DNA from: Clostridiaceae bacterium
GTDB lineage: Bacteria; Bacillota; Clostridia; DSM-8532
Reading direction: 5' to 3'
Length of the DNA: 37,836 nucleotides
Assembly: GCA_012523705.1 (NCBI GenBank)
Contig: JAAYTU010000125.1
Location: 1 to 37,836 of the forward strand
The notes below the pieces were generated by a model. It was not told where the DNA came from and ran no database searches. It saw only the letters and a list, made by a program, of their open reading frames with translations. The translations under genes were made by a program, and so were the position numbers. Position 1 is the stretch's first letter. Every line of letters starts with the position of its first letter. Below, piece by piece: positions 29,133 to 37,836 of the stretch.

Positions 29133-29618
29133 TCAATTGCATTCACCTTTAGACTTTGCCCTTTTTTGCAGACGCTGTTCACGACGCAGTAATGCCTGTT
29201 GATATTCCTTCTTCTCTTCCTCTGTTTCCAATATCAGACCAGGAACAGGCTGAGGCTTGCCATTAATATCAATGGATACAAAGGTAAGATATGCCCTGTT
29301 GGTAAAATGAGTCTCCCCTGTGAGATAATTTTCCGAACATGCTTCTACCAAGACCTCCATTGATGTTCTGCCCACCCATGTAAGCTTAGCCTTTAGAACT
29401 ATCATTTCGCCGACACTAACCGGCCGGCTAAATTCCACACTATCAATAGCCGCTGTAACAACAACTGTATTTGCATGCCGGGATGCCGCCATGGCTCCGG
29501 CTACGTCTACCCAATGCAGTAGTCTTCCACCCAATAAATTCCCCATTATATTGGCATCATTGGGAAGAACCAGTTCCCGCATTTCCACCATTGTTTCTGA
29601 TACAGTTTTTTTATCCAT
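29133..29618 (-). CDS. acyl-CoA thioesterase, hotdog fold
   Basis: PNDANIMGNLLGGRLLHWVDVAGAMAASRHAN, VDSVEFSRPV; start taken at MDKKTVSET (29618) rather than ORF start 29702. Confidence 0.9.
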   Translation of the reverse strand: MDKKTVSETMVEMRELVLPNDANIMGNLLGGRLLHWVDVAGAMAASRHANTVVVTAAIDSVEFSRPVSVGEMIVLKAKLTWVGRTSMEVLVEACSENYLTGETHFTNRAYLTFVSIDINGKPQPVPGLILETEEEKKEYQQALLRREQRLQKRAKSKGECN

Positions 29619-29824
29619 AAGTATATCCCTTTTCACCTGTTTTTTCTTAAATATATATCCATTATATAGGCGTCTTGCTTTAATATCAAACAAGTATTCC
29701 ATGATTATTTTCTGCTTTACCCAAGAGGACTAATATAAATGTTTGATACAAATTATTTAGATTATGATATAATTTTATAAATTCTATACTTGCACAAAAA
29801 ACAACGCATCATGGGGGAGTCATC

Positions 29825-30517
29825 ATGCAACATAAGTTAAAAACACTAAAGTGTGCGTTTCCTTATACACTACCAGTATTAACCGGTTACCTGTTTCTGG
29901 GAATAGCCTTCGGTATTTTACTCAGCAGCAAAGGTTATCATTTCGGCTGGGCTCTTTTGATGAGCACCTTTATATATGCCGGATCAATGCAATTTGTAGC
30001 TGTTAATCTTCTGATAAGCGCATTTAACCCTCTAAATGCCTTTTTAATAGCTTTGGTGGTAAATGCCAGGCATATATTCTATGGCATTTCATTGTTAAAA
30101 ACCTATAAGGGGCTTGGGGCACTTAAGCCTTATCTCATTTTTGGCCTTACAGACGAAACCTATTCACTGATTTGTTCAGCGAGGCCACCAGAAGATGTCG
30201 ATAAGCGTTATTTCATGTTTTTTATAACCCTTCTTAACCATTCATATTGGGTGATTGCCTCTGCCATTGGTGCAATTTTAGGGGCACTGTTTACATTCAA
30301 TACTGAGGGAATTGATTTTGTAATGACAGCCCTTTTTGTTGTTATTTTTATAGACCAATGGAAATCGCAAAAGAACCATATACCGGCCTTAATTGGTGTA
30401 GGTACATCGGTGGTATGTCTTCTGATCTTCGGACCAGATAAATTTATCATACCCTCTATGCTGTGTATATTAATATCGTTTGCAGCATTAAAAGATAGAA
30501 TTGAAAGGAAAGCATAG
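29825..30517 (+). CDS. azlC: AzlC-family branched-chain amino acid permease subunit
   Basis: GYLFLGIAFGILL, YAGSMQFVAV, VVNARHIFYGISLL. Confidence 0.93.
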   Translation: MQHKLKTLKCAFPYTLPVLTGYLFLGIAFGILLSSKGYHFGWALLMSTFIYAGSMQFVAVNLLISAFNPLNAFLIALVVNARHIFYGISLLKTYKGLGALKPYLIFGLTDETYSLICSARPPEDVDKRYFMFFITLLNHSYWVIASAIGAILGALFTFNTEGIDFVMTALFVVIFIDQWKSQKNHIPALIGVGTSVVCLLIFGPDKFIIPSMLCILISFAALKDRIERKA

Positions 30518-30518
30518 A

Positions 30519-30851
30519 ATGACACTTACAAATACACAATCTTTGATACTAATTGCAACTATTGTAGCAGGTACTCTCATAACAAGATTCCTGCCCTTTA
30601 TATTCTTTCCCGAAAACAAAAAAACCCCTAGGTTTATTATATATCTTGGCAAAGTATTGCCCTACGCTTCTATAGGTCTTTTGGTTGTATACTGCTTAAA
30701 AAATATATCCTTTATGCAAAGTCCCTTTGGTATCCCTGAAATCATTGCAGTACTGTGTGTTATTGCAGTCCATCTTTGGAAAAGCAACACTCTGCTTAGC
30801 ATAGGTTCAGGAACGATTGTCTATATTATTCTGATACAGGTGGTCTTTTAG
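30519..30851 (+). CDS. azlD: AzlD-family transporter small subunit
   Basis: ~110-aa multi-TM protein with TLITRFLPFIFFPE, start adjacent to the azlC stop. Confidence 0.9.
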   Translation: MTLTNTQSLILIATIVAGTLITRFLPFIFFPENKKTPRFIIYLGKVLPYASIGLLVVYCLKNISFMQSPFGIPEIIAVLCVIAVHLWKSNTLLSIGSGTIVYIILIQVVF

Positions 30852-30905
30852 GTCGGAAAATATCGGCATACCGGATTAATGCCCGGCGCCGCGCTGAATT
30901 AATTA

Positions 30906-31928
30906 TCACAATAGCTTAAATAATTGCTGTGCAATCTCACTTAAGGGTGACTGTATCTCAACGGCGCCTATATCATAAGCCGCCTTCGGCATACCATACA
31001 CAACCGATGATTTTTGGTCCTGACCTATAGTGCGGGCTCCCTTTTTCCTCATGGAAAGCAACCCCCTTGCCCCGTCAGCACCCATACCGGTAAGAATGAT
31101 TCCTATGGCATTCTTGCCCACTTCCTTTGCAACGGACTCAAAAAGAATATCCACAGAAGGGCAATGCCCGCTCACCTTTTCTCCAGCGTAACAATTTACC
31201 TTGTACTTGCCTCCTGCCTTAATAATTTTCATATGCTTATCTCCAGGGGCTATCAGAACCTGTCCTTCTTTTACAACATCACCAGTTTCAGCTTCTTTGA
31301 CACATAAACCAACTGTCTCATTAAGCCTTTCAGCAAACATCCGTGAAAATGAAGGAGGTATATGTTGTACAATAACAATGCCGGGCGTGTGAAGGGGCAA
31401 TGCTTTTAGAATAGCGCCTATAGCTTCAGTACCACCGGTTGAAGCACCTATTGCAATCATTCTGTTATTAAATTGGCTAGAGCCATATATTTTATTGTCA
31501 GTACGCTCTTTACTGATATATCTGATTTTTGCCACGTAAGCAATTTTAATTTTTTCGATCATTTCATGTATGAACTCAGCAATACCCCGAGAAGAACTCA
31601 TATCGGGTTTTGCAATAAAGTCAATGGCACCGGCATTTATGGCATCAAACACAGCTCCATTTACTGAGCTTACCACAACTACTGGTATGGGATACTGGGG
31701 TAATAGCCTGCGTATAAATTCTATTCCATCCATTTTAGGCATGTTTACATCGCAGGTCATCACATCTGGTTTATATTCTATTATTTTATCTCTTGCATCA
31801 AATGGGTCATTTGCAGTAGCCACAACTTCAATTCTGGGATCCGAAGAAATCCCTCTCGATATTACTTCTCTAAAAAGCAAACTGTCGTCGACCACTAATA
31901 CCCTTATTTTGTTTCTGGATAATTCCAT
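30906..31928 (-). CDS. cheB: chemotaxis response regulator protein-glutamate methylesterase
   Basis: Receiver VVDDSLLFREV...CDVNMPKMDGIEF; methylesterase IGASTGGTEAI, VQHIPPSFSRMFAERLN, LTGMGADGA. Confidence 0.96.
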   Translation of the reverse strand: MELSRNKIRVLVVDDSLLFREVISRGISSDPRIEVVATANDPFDARDKIIEYKPDVMTCDVNMPKMDGIEFIRRLLPQYPIPVVVVSSVNGAVFDAINAGAIDFIAKPDMSSSRGIAEFIHEMIEKIKIAYVAKIRYISKERTDNKIYGSSQFNNRMIAIGASTGGTEAIGAILKALPLHTPGIVIVQHIPPSFSRMFAERLNETVGLCVKEAETGDVVKEGQVLIAPGDKHMKIIKAGGKYKVNCYAGEKVSGHCPSVDILFESVAKEVGKNAIGIILTGMGADGARGLLSMRKKGARTIGQDQKSSVVYGMPKAAYDIGAVEIQSPLSEIAQQLFKLL

Positions 31929-31937
31929 ACAATCCCT

Positions 31938-32858
31938 CTATTCTTTTCTGTAAGCAGAAGGTATAACATTTCTAAACCTTGACTTATCTCTATGTATAGC
32001 TTCTGAATGGCCTAGAAACAAGTAGCCCCCAGGCACTAACAGATCATAGAACTTGTTGATTAGTCTGTCCTTTGTTTCGGTGTCAAAATAAATCATGACG
32101 TTCCTGCAAAAAATAACATGAAATTTTCTCTTGAAAGGGAAAATCGAATCCATCAAATTAAACTTTCTAAAAATCACTTCGTTCTTTATCTTTTCTGATA
32201 TGACTGAAGTCTCTTCGTCGAAACTGTTAAAATAATCATCAATCCACTTTGCAGGCAAAGCAGTCAATTTCCCATTATCATACTTACCATTCTTTGCAAT
32301 GTCCAGAATTTTGCTTGAAATATCGGTTGCCAGGATTTTAGTATTCCAGGCATCCTTTTCTTTGCCGAAGAATTCATCAATTATCATAGCCAGAGTATAT
32401 GGCTCTTCACCTGATGAACAACCTGCACTCCAGATTCGAAGGTCCTTCTCTCTTACAGTTTCCTTTAAGTAAGGAAGAACTTTATCCTTAAAATAGGTGA
32501 AATGCTCCTTCTCCCTCATAAAATAAGTATGATTTGTTGTAATTGCATTTACCAATGCAAGTTTTTCTTTTCCGGTCTTATCCGATATAACATAATCATA
32601 GTACTCTGAGAAGTTTTTAAAGCCTTTTTTAACAAGAATCTTGCCGAGTCTGCTGACTACCAGAGCTTTTTTCTCTTCTTTTAAATTTATGCCATAATTA
32701 ACTTTTATGTATTTGGACAGATGCCCAAATTCTTTATCTGTTATCTTAATATTATTCATAGTCCAATAGGAGGGCGAGCCTTGCGGCTCTCCCTCTGATA
32801 TATTAAATGTTGAAATAAAGCTTTTACCTAAAACATCGATGTCTTGTATTTTGCCCAT
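31938..32858 (-). CDS. cheR: chemotaxis protein methyltransferase
   Basis: NHTYFMREKEHF, WSAGCSSGEEPYTLAM, ILATDIS, IFCRNVMIYFD; alternative starts TTG 32864 and ATG 32759. Confidence 0.93.
   Translation of the reverse strand: MGKIQDIDVLGKSFISTFNISEGEPQGSPSYWTMNNIKITDKEFGHLSKYIKVNYGINLKEEKKALVVSRLGKILVKKGFKNFSEYYDYVISDKTGKEKLALVNAITTNHTYFMREKEHFTYFKDKVLPYLKETVREKDLRIWSAGCSSGEEPYTLAMIIDEFFGKEKDAWNTKILATDISSKILDIAKNGKYDNGKLTALPAKWIDDYFNSFDEETSVISEKIKNEVIFRKFNLMDSIFPFKRKFHVIFCRNVMIYFDTETKDRLINKFYDLLVPGGYLFLGHSEAIHRDKSRFRNVIPSAYRKE
32771..32794 (-). repeat. hairpin-forming inverted repeat within the 5' part of the cheR ORF
   Basis: mRNA sense AGGGAGAGCC-GCAA-GGCTCGCCCT: 10-bp stem with one A.G mismatch and a GNRA-type GCAA loop. 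Confidence 0.7.
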
Positions 32859-32860
32859 GC

Positions 32861-34741
32861 TCAATACTTTCCAAACTCCTTATCGCTTAGGGAAATATTA
32901 ATTTCTTCCTCGTCAGAATCGGCCTCTAATTGAGGCTCCTTCTCCTCCTCCACCTTATCTTGATTTGCTAATCGCTCGTCTGTCAGCTCCTCCAGCATTT
33001 TTAGTATCTCGGGACTTAGATTTGCAAGAGCATCGTCCTTCTTAGTAATCTTTTTAAGCTTAAACTTGGATACCATCTCATTCAGCATCTCAGCCTGACT
33101 AGAAAGTTCTTCACTGGCAGCCGCTGTTTCCTCTGAAGTAGCTGAATTGTTCTGAACAACATCTGAGACCTGCATGATTCCCTGATTAATATGGGAGATG
33201 CCGACATCCTGTTCATTTGAAGCCACAGCTATTTCATTTACAAGGTTGGAAACTCTTTCAATTTCTACAACAATACTATTTAGAGCCTCTGCTGTTTCAG
33301 TGGCAATTTTTGAACCACCCTCAGATTTGCTGATTGAGTTTTCAATCATTTCAGTTGTTTCCTTAGCAGCATCGGCAGAACGGGCAGCAAGGCTTTTTAC
33401 TTCCTCAGCCACCACAGCAAATCCCTTTCCGTGCTGTCCGGCTCTTGCTGCTTCTACGGCGGCATTTAAAGCCAGCATATTTGTCTGGAATGCAATATCG
33501 TCAATCACCTTAATAATCTTGTAGATATTGTTTGAGGATTCATTTATTTCATCCATAGCTTTGAGCATCTCTTGCATCTGCTGGTTGCCACGAGTTGCAT
33601 TTTCTTTGGTCTTTTCAGCTAATTCATTGGCCTGCTGAGCATTTTGTGTATTCAGTTTTGTCTGAGAAGCGATTTCTTCAATTGATGCTGTAAGCTCTTC
33701 AATAGAGCTGGCTTGCTCGGTAGATCCCTGTGATAAAAGCATACTTGAATCTGAAACCTGTCTTGATCCTGTCGATACCTGCTCTGATGCAATTGCAATT
33801 TCTTGGATCATTTCATTCAGACCATCAACTAACTTACGCAAATCATGTCCAACACGGTCTTTTTCTGATCTTGGGTTAACTTCAACGGTGAGATCACCTT
33901 CTGCAATACTTCTTATTATTTTGGCCTCTTTACGACTGCTCTCTACCATCTTATTCATTGACCTCATCAGATCACCAATCTCATCCTTTGTCGGGTCTTC
34001 AACATCAACATCAAGGTTACCCAATGTCAGTTCTTCAGCTGTTTCTACAAGCTGTTTCACAGGTCTTGTAATGCTACGGTAAATAATAAATCCAAGTATA
34101 ATTGCTATGATTACTCCTGCAAGCAGAAAAATTTGCATCATAAATATTGAGACTCCTGCTTGTCTTTCAAGTTCACCAATTTGATTCTGGCTATACTCGT
34201 TATTATAATTAATTAATTCAGTAATTGCATTATCCACCTCAATTACAAGATTATATAATTCAGATCCATTTTTCACCAGGTTATGACCATCTCTTCTGTT
34301 GACAGTAAAAGCATCCAGTATCCCGTTCATTTTTTTTGTGAACTGATTAAAACTGCTTTCTACTGCATCTATTAATTCAAGTTCTCTTTCTATCTCTGAA
34401 GCATCATAATTTGCGTTTAGCATATCCCTATAGCCCGACAGATTCTCCTCTATAGTGTTTGTATACTCGATAATACTCTTTGCATAATAATCCTTATCAC
34501 TTTTCGAGTTTTCCATCAAAAAACCGTTTATGTAAGATCGAATTCTTTGAAACAAGCTGCTTATTCTTTCTATACGTCCGAGGTCATTCACGCTGCCCTG
34601 ATACTCTGTTGAGTAGGTGTTATTAACATAATTTAAATTAAGAATCCCGATACTGCCTATAATAATGGTGATGAGTATGACAATTAAAAATCCAGCAGCA
34701 ATTCTGGTGCCAATTTTTAGATTTGAAATGAATTTTCTCAT
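32861..34741 (-). CDS. methyl-accepting chemotaxis protein
   Basis: N-terminal TM, four-helix-type ligand region, second TM, HAMP, MCP hairpin tip [40 protein letters not shown]. Confidence 0.95.
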   Translation of the reverse strand: MRKFISNLKIGTRIAAGFLIVILITIIIGSIGILNLNYVNNTYSTEYQGSVNDLGRIERISSLFQRIRSYINGFLMENSKSDKDYYAKSIIEYTNTIEENLSGYRDMLNANYDASEIERELELIDAVESSFNQFTKKMNGILDAFTVNRRDGHNLVKNGSELYNLVIEVDNAITELINYNNEYSQNQIGELERQAGVSIFMMQIFLLAGVIIAIILGFIIYRSITRPVKQLVETAEELTLGNLDVDVEDPTKDEIGDLMRSMNKMVESSRKEAKIIRSIAEGDLTVEVNPRSEKDRVGHDLRKLVDGLNEMIQEIAIASEQVSTGSRQVSDSSMLLSQGSTEQASSIEELTASIEEIASQTKLNTQNAQQANELAEKTKENATRGNQQMQEMLKAMDEINESSNNIYKIIKVIDDIAFQTNMLALNAAVEAARAGQHGKGFAVVAEEVKSLAARSADAAKETTEMIENSISKSEGGSKIATETAEALNSIVVEIERVSNLVNEIAVASNEQDVGISHINQGIMQVSDVVQNNSATSEETAAASEELSSQAEMLNEMVSKFKLKKITKKDDALANLSPEILKMLEELTDERLANQDKVEEEKEPQLEADSDEEEINISLSDKEFGKY

Positions 34742-34797
34742 TTTAATTTCCCCCTAAATATACATTATTCATTAAAAATACTTTTAAATTTATGGTT

Positions 34798-35292
34798 CTA
34801 TAGAACCTGGGTAATATCTTCCAACTCACTTTCAGTAAGCAGTCTTGTACAGTCTAGAAGCAATTTAACCTCTTTCCCGACCTTCCCTATGTTCTTAATA
34901 TATCTGTTCATATAGTCCTTATTGATGTTTGGCGGAGGTACAATATCCGACTCGGGTATTGTAATAACCTCTGAAACCCCATCAACCACCAGACCTAAAG
35001 GGATACTGCCTATATCAACAACAATGATGCAGGTCCTGTCAGTATACTCTTTAGGCTCTTTTTTAAAACGAAGTCTTACGTCCATTACAGGAATAATTTT
35101 GCCTCGGAGATTTATTATTCCCTTAACATATTCCGGAAGCTCAGGTATGTCAGTTATTGCCTGCATACCAATAATTTCGGTTACATGCCTGACTTCAATC
35201 CCATAGTTCTCATTGGCAAGAAAGAATATCAGGTACCTGTCCTTCAATATATCCTCCTCAGTCTCCAATGTGTTTTTTAAAATCTCGGCCAT
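34798..35292 (-). CDS. cheW: chemotaxis coupling protein
   Basis: YLIFFLANENYGIEVRHVTEIIGM, GIINLRGKIIPVMDVRLRF, LGLVVDGVSEV. Confidence 0.95.
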   Translation of the reverse strand: MAEILKNTLETEEDILKDRYLIFFLANENYGIEVRHVTEIIGMQAITDIPELPEYVKGIINLRGKIIPVMDVRLRFKKEPKEYTDRTCIIVVDIGSIPLGLVVDGVSEVITIPESDIVPPPNINKDYMNRYIKNIGKVGKEVKLLLDCTRLLTESELEDITQVL

Positions 35293-35348
35293 TTTCTCAT
35301 TCCTTTCCTATATGCATATTGTAATAATGTCTATTAATATAAAGGTCC

Positions 35349-37487
35349 TTAAAGCTGCGTCAGATATGCTATGTCAAGAATTAGACTTATTGTTCCATCT
35401 CCCAACAGAGTACACCCTGCAAGGCCTTTTAGTTTCTTAAACCTTCGTATGTATTTAGGCAATGTTTTTACTACTACAGGCTGCTGGCCAATTAGCTCAT
35501 CAGCAAAAACACATACCGTCCTGTTATCTTGTTTAATCATAATGAGGACACCGTCAGAAAAATCAGTAATCTCGGTTTTGTTGTTAAATACTCTATGTAA
35601 ACGGAAAACAGGATAGCATTGACCTCTAACCATAATCATTTCATTACCGTCAGGATCAGAAAAAACATCATCATTCTGTACTCTGAAAGATTCAATTATC
35701 GACATTGTCGGAATAGTGTAACTGGCTGAGCCTACTTTGATAATCATTCCATCAATTATGGCGAGAGTGAGAGGAATTTTCAGAGTTATTGTTGTACCAA
35801 CCTCCTGCTCGCTTTCTATTTCTATAGAGCCACCAATTGATGCAATATTCTTTGAAACAACATCCATGCCAACACCACGGCCTGATAATTCAGTTACATT
35901 ATCCTTAGTTGAAAAACCAGGCAACAATATCAAATTGAAAATCTCACTATCTGTCATTTCTGCCTCTGGCTTATGAATAAGGTTCAGATTCTTGGCTTTG
36001 GATAAGATCTTTTCTTTATTTAAACCCCTACCATCGTCCTTTACTATAATAAGAACATCACTGCCTGAGTTTTTAGCCTCCAACAATAAAGTACCTGATT
36101 CTGATTTCCCTAAAGCAATCCTCTCTTCTGGCGATTCTATTCCATGGTCTATGGCATTTCGCACCAGATGCATTAAGGGATCAGATATATGCTCTATCAG
36201 ATTTTTATCCACCTCAGTTTCTTCACCTGCTATTCTGAGCTCGACTTCCTTATTATGCTTCCTGCATATATCCCTTACCATTCGGTGCATTTTTAGAAAG
36301 GTTGCTGAAATAGGCACCATGCGCATGGACATGACAGTGTCCTGCAGATCACTTGTTATCTTCTCAAGCTGTCTGGCGGCCTTATAAAAGTTTTCAAGCT
36401 CTAATCCCTTTAAATCTGGATTCTGAACAACCATAGCCTCAGATATTACCATCTCGCCTACCAGGTCCATCAGCTTATCAAGCTTTTCAACACTTACACT
36501 TATCATGCTTTGCTGAATAGATACAATTTGATTTGATTTGCCAGATTTTTTTTGTACTGTCTTTTCTTTTTCAGAAACTGAATTGGACTTGCCATCTTCA
36601 GTTGTGGAATCAACCTTATCATCATTTCCACCAGTAATAGCTTTTAAGTGGTTTTCCTTTATTTCATAGAATTGTTCATACTCCTGGTCACTCTTTATCT
36701 GTTTTAATTCCAGGCTTTTAATAAATGCTGTTTCGTTCAACAAATCATTCAATTCATTGTATGTACGCTTCGAATTAAAATAGCATGTAAAACCATCCTG
36801 CCTGATAATTGTCACAGAGTCTTCATCATCAACAAGATCCTGGGGTATATGAAATATATTATAGGCATGTTTATCTAGATTATTGACAATAGTATATGCA
36901 CGGATGTTTTCCATTTCACAGCCATCCTCAAAAAAAACTGCTGCCTTGTAGAAATTATCCTCTTTAATATTTGCATCCGGTTCTTTTAGCTCTTTTTTCA
37001 CAGATGGTTGAGAAGATTTTCGGTTGCTTTTATTAGTTTTCTTGGGAGCAGTGTTGCTTTTACTAGGTTTTTTTGGAGCGGCACCCTCCTTTAAGGCTGA
37101 TAAATAGTTTTTTAACTTACCTGCCAAATCATCCGGATTTCCATCCGAGCTTTCACCTTTTCTTATCTTCTCCATCTCTTTACTAATAAAATCCACGCCC
37201 TCGAGTATAAGATCTGTAAGGGACGAGTAATCAGCTATTTCAGGCCTTTCTTCTCGCAGGAAAAAAAACAGGTCTTCAATGGAATGTGCAATAGTTGATA
37301 TGGTGTTAAATCCCATCATTGAAGCGGATCCTTTAATAGTATGCATTATCCGGAATATTTCATTAATTGCATCTTCGGAATAAGTACTGCTCTTTTCATT
37401 GTCCAGTATGGATTGTTCAAGTTGTTCAAGAAGTTGCATATTTTCAAAGATAAACATATCCAGTACAGGGTCATTTATATTATCCAT
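35349..37487 (-). CDS. cheA: chemotaxis histidine kinase
   Basis: HPt IFRIMHTIKGSASMMGF; HVVRNAIDHGIE-type N box (LMHLVRNAIDHGIE); DDGRGLN; GRGVGMDVV; C-terminal CheW-like domain. Confidence 0.96.
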   Translation of the reverse strand: MDNINDPVLDMFIFENMQLLEQLEQSILDNEKSSTYSEDAINEIFRIMHTIKGSASMMGFNTISTIAHSIEDLFFFLREERPEIADYSSLTDLILEGVDFISKEMEKIRKGESSDGNPDDLAGKLKNYLSALKEGAAPKKPSKSNTAPKKTNKSNRKSSQPSVKKELKEPDANIKEDNFYKAAVFFEDGCEMENIRAYTIVNNLDKHAYNIFHIPQDLVDDEDSVTIIRQDGFTCYFNSKRTYNELNDLLNETAFIKSLELKQIKSDQEYEQFYEIKENHLKAITGGNDDKVDSTTEDGKSNSVSEKEKTVQKKSGKSNQIVSIQQSMISVSVEKLDKLMDLVGEMVISEAMVVQNPDLKGLELENFYKAARQLEKITSDLQDTVMSMRMVPISATFLKMHRMVRDICRKHNKEVELRIAGEETEVDKNLIEHISDPLMHLVRNAIDHGIESPEERIALGKSESGTLLLEAKNSGSDVLIIVKDDGRGLNKEKILSKAKNLNLIHKPEAEMTDSEIFNLILLPGFSTKDNVTELSGRGVGMDVVSKNIASIGGSIEIESEQEVGTTITLKIPLTLAIIDGMIIKVGSASYTIPTMSIIESFRVQNDDVFSDPDGNEMIMVRGQCYPVFRLHRVFNNKTEITDFSDGVLIMIKQDNRTVCVFADELIGQQPVVVKTLPKYIRRFKKLKGLAGCTLLGDGTISLILDIAYLTQL

Positions 37488-37515
37488 TTTTACACCTCTT
37501 AAAATTAACCTTATT

Positions 37516-37836
37516 TTATAAACCTAATATTTTCTTAATAGCATCCACTATCTGCTCATCTTTAAATGGTTTTACAATAAAGGATTTTGCTCCACTTGCA
37601 ACAGCTTCCAGCACTAATCGTTCCTGCCCCATTGCTGAAATCATCAGTACCTTTGCCTGGTTATCAAATTCCCTTATTGCCTTTAAGGCCTCTATCCCTG
37701 ACATCTCAGGCATGGTGATATCCATGGTAACCATATCAGGCCTTAGTTCGATATACTTCTTAACTCCCTCTTTTCCATCTGCAGCCTCACCGGCAATTTC
37801 AAAGCCATGATCCTTTAGTACTTTACTAATTTTAAG
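37516..37836 (-). CDS. cheY: CheY-type response regulator receiver, truncated at window edge
   Basis: Reading frame stays open to 37836 (LKISKVLKDHGFEIAGEAADGKEGVKKYIELRPDMVTMDITMPEMSGIEAL...KPF); ORF-track start at 37734 is an internal Met. Confidence 0.88.
   Translation of the reverse strand, partial: LKISKVLKDHGFEIAGEAADGKEGVKKYIELRPDMVTMDITMPEMSGIEALKAIREFDNQAKVLMISAMGQERLVLEAVASGAKSFIVKPFKDEQIVDAIKKILGL

Noticed and set aside
29743-29773. Sigma-A promoter for azlCD (TTGATA...TATAAT)
   Set aside because: Good -10 hexamer but 19-bp spacing and AT-rich background; not strong enough to call as a feature.
30852-30905. Bidirectional terminator between convergent azlD and cheB
   Set aside because: Only weak complementarity (GGCAT...ATGCC, CGGCGCCG) and no convincing U-tract on either strand.
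37516-37734. 72-aa stand-alone response-regulator fragment as listed in the ORF track
   Set aside because: Not a truncated gene: the frame remains open to the window edge, so it is simply a CheY cut by the window boundary.

Overview
The window is chromosomal DNA from a low-GC Gram-positive bacterium, most likely a class Clostridia relative (inference from gene families and synteny). Almost every gene is on the minus strand. Read in that direction the blocks are: (i) a chemotaxis operon cheY(partial)-cheA-cheW-mcp-cheR-cheB; (ii) thioesterase-hisS-aspS-lepB-polC-punA-SAH hydrolase; (iii) an M16 peptidase pair-lgt-rodA; (iv) a dcw peptidoglycan/division cluster mraZ-rsmH-ftsL-ftsI/spoVD-murE-murF-mraY-ftsW-murG; (v) a small rubredoxin-domain protein. 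Plus-strand exceptions are a GGDEF diguanylate cyclase, a DUF1700/DUF4097-type protein and azlCD. Most of this is ordinary core genome, and I see no CRISPR array, prophage, defence island or biosynthetic cluster. The strongest unusual observation is that PolC lacks the 3'-5' exonuclease domain normally inserted in its PHP domain, while the PHP motifs look intact. Other points of interest: a short SAH-hydrolase-like enzyme next to a PNP with 6-oxopurine-type residues (possible S-inosylhomocysteine route), a three-box 10-bp-period MraZ-operator-like repeat overlapping the mraZ start region, a repeat-rich 392-bp rsmH-ftsL spacer, a GC-rich 60-bp block flanked by 9-bp direct repeats at the end of murG, an in-frame hairpin in the 5' part of cheR, and a heptamer tandem repeat upstream of polC.
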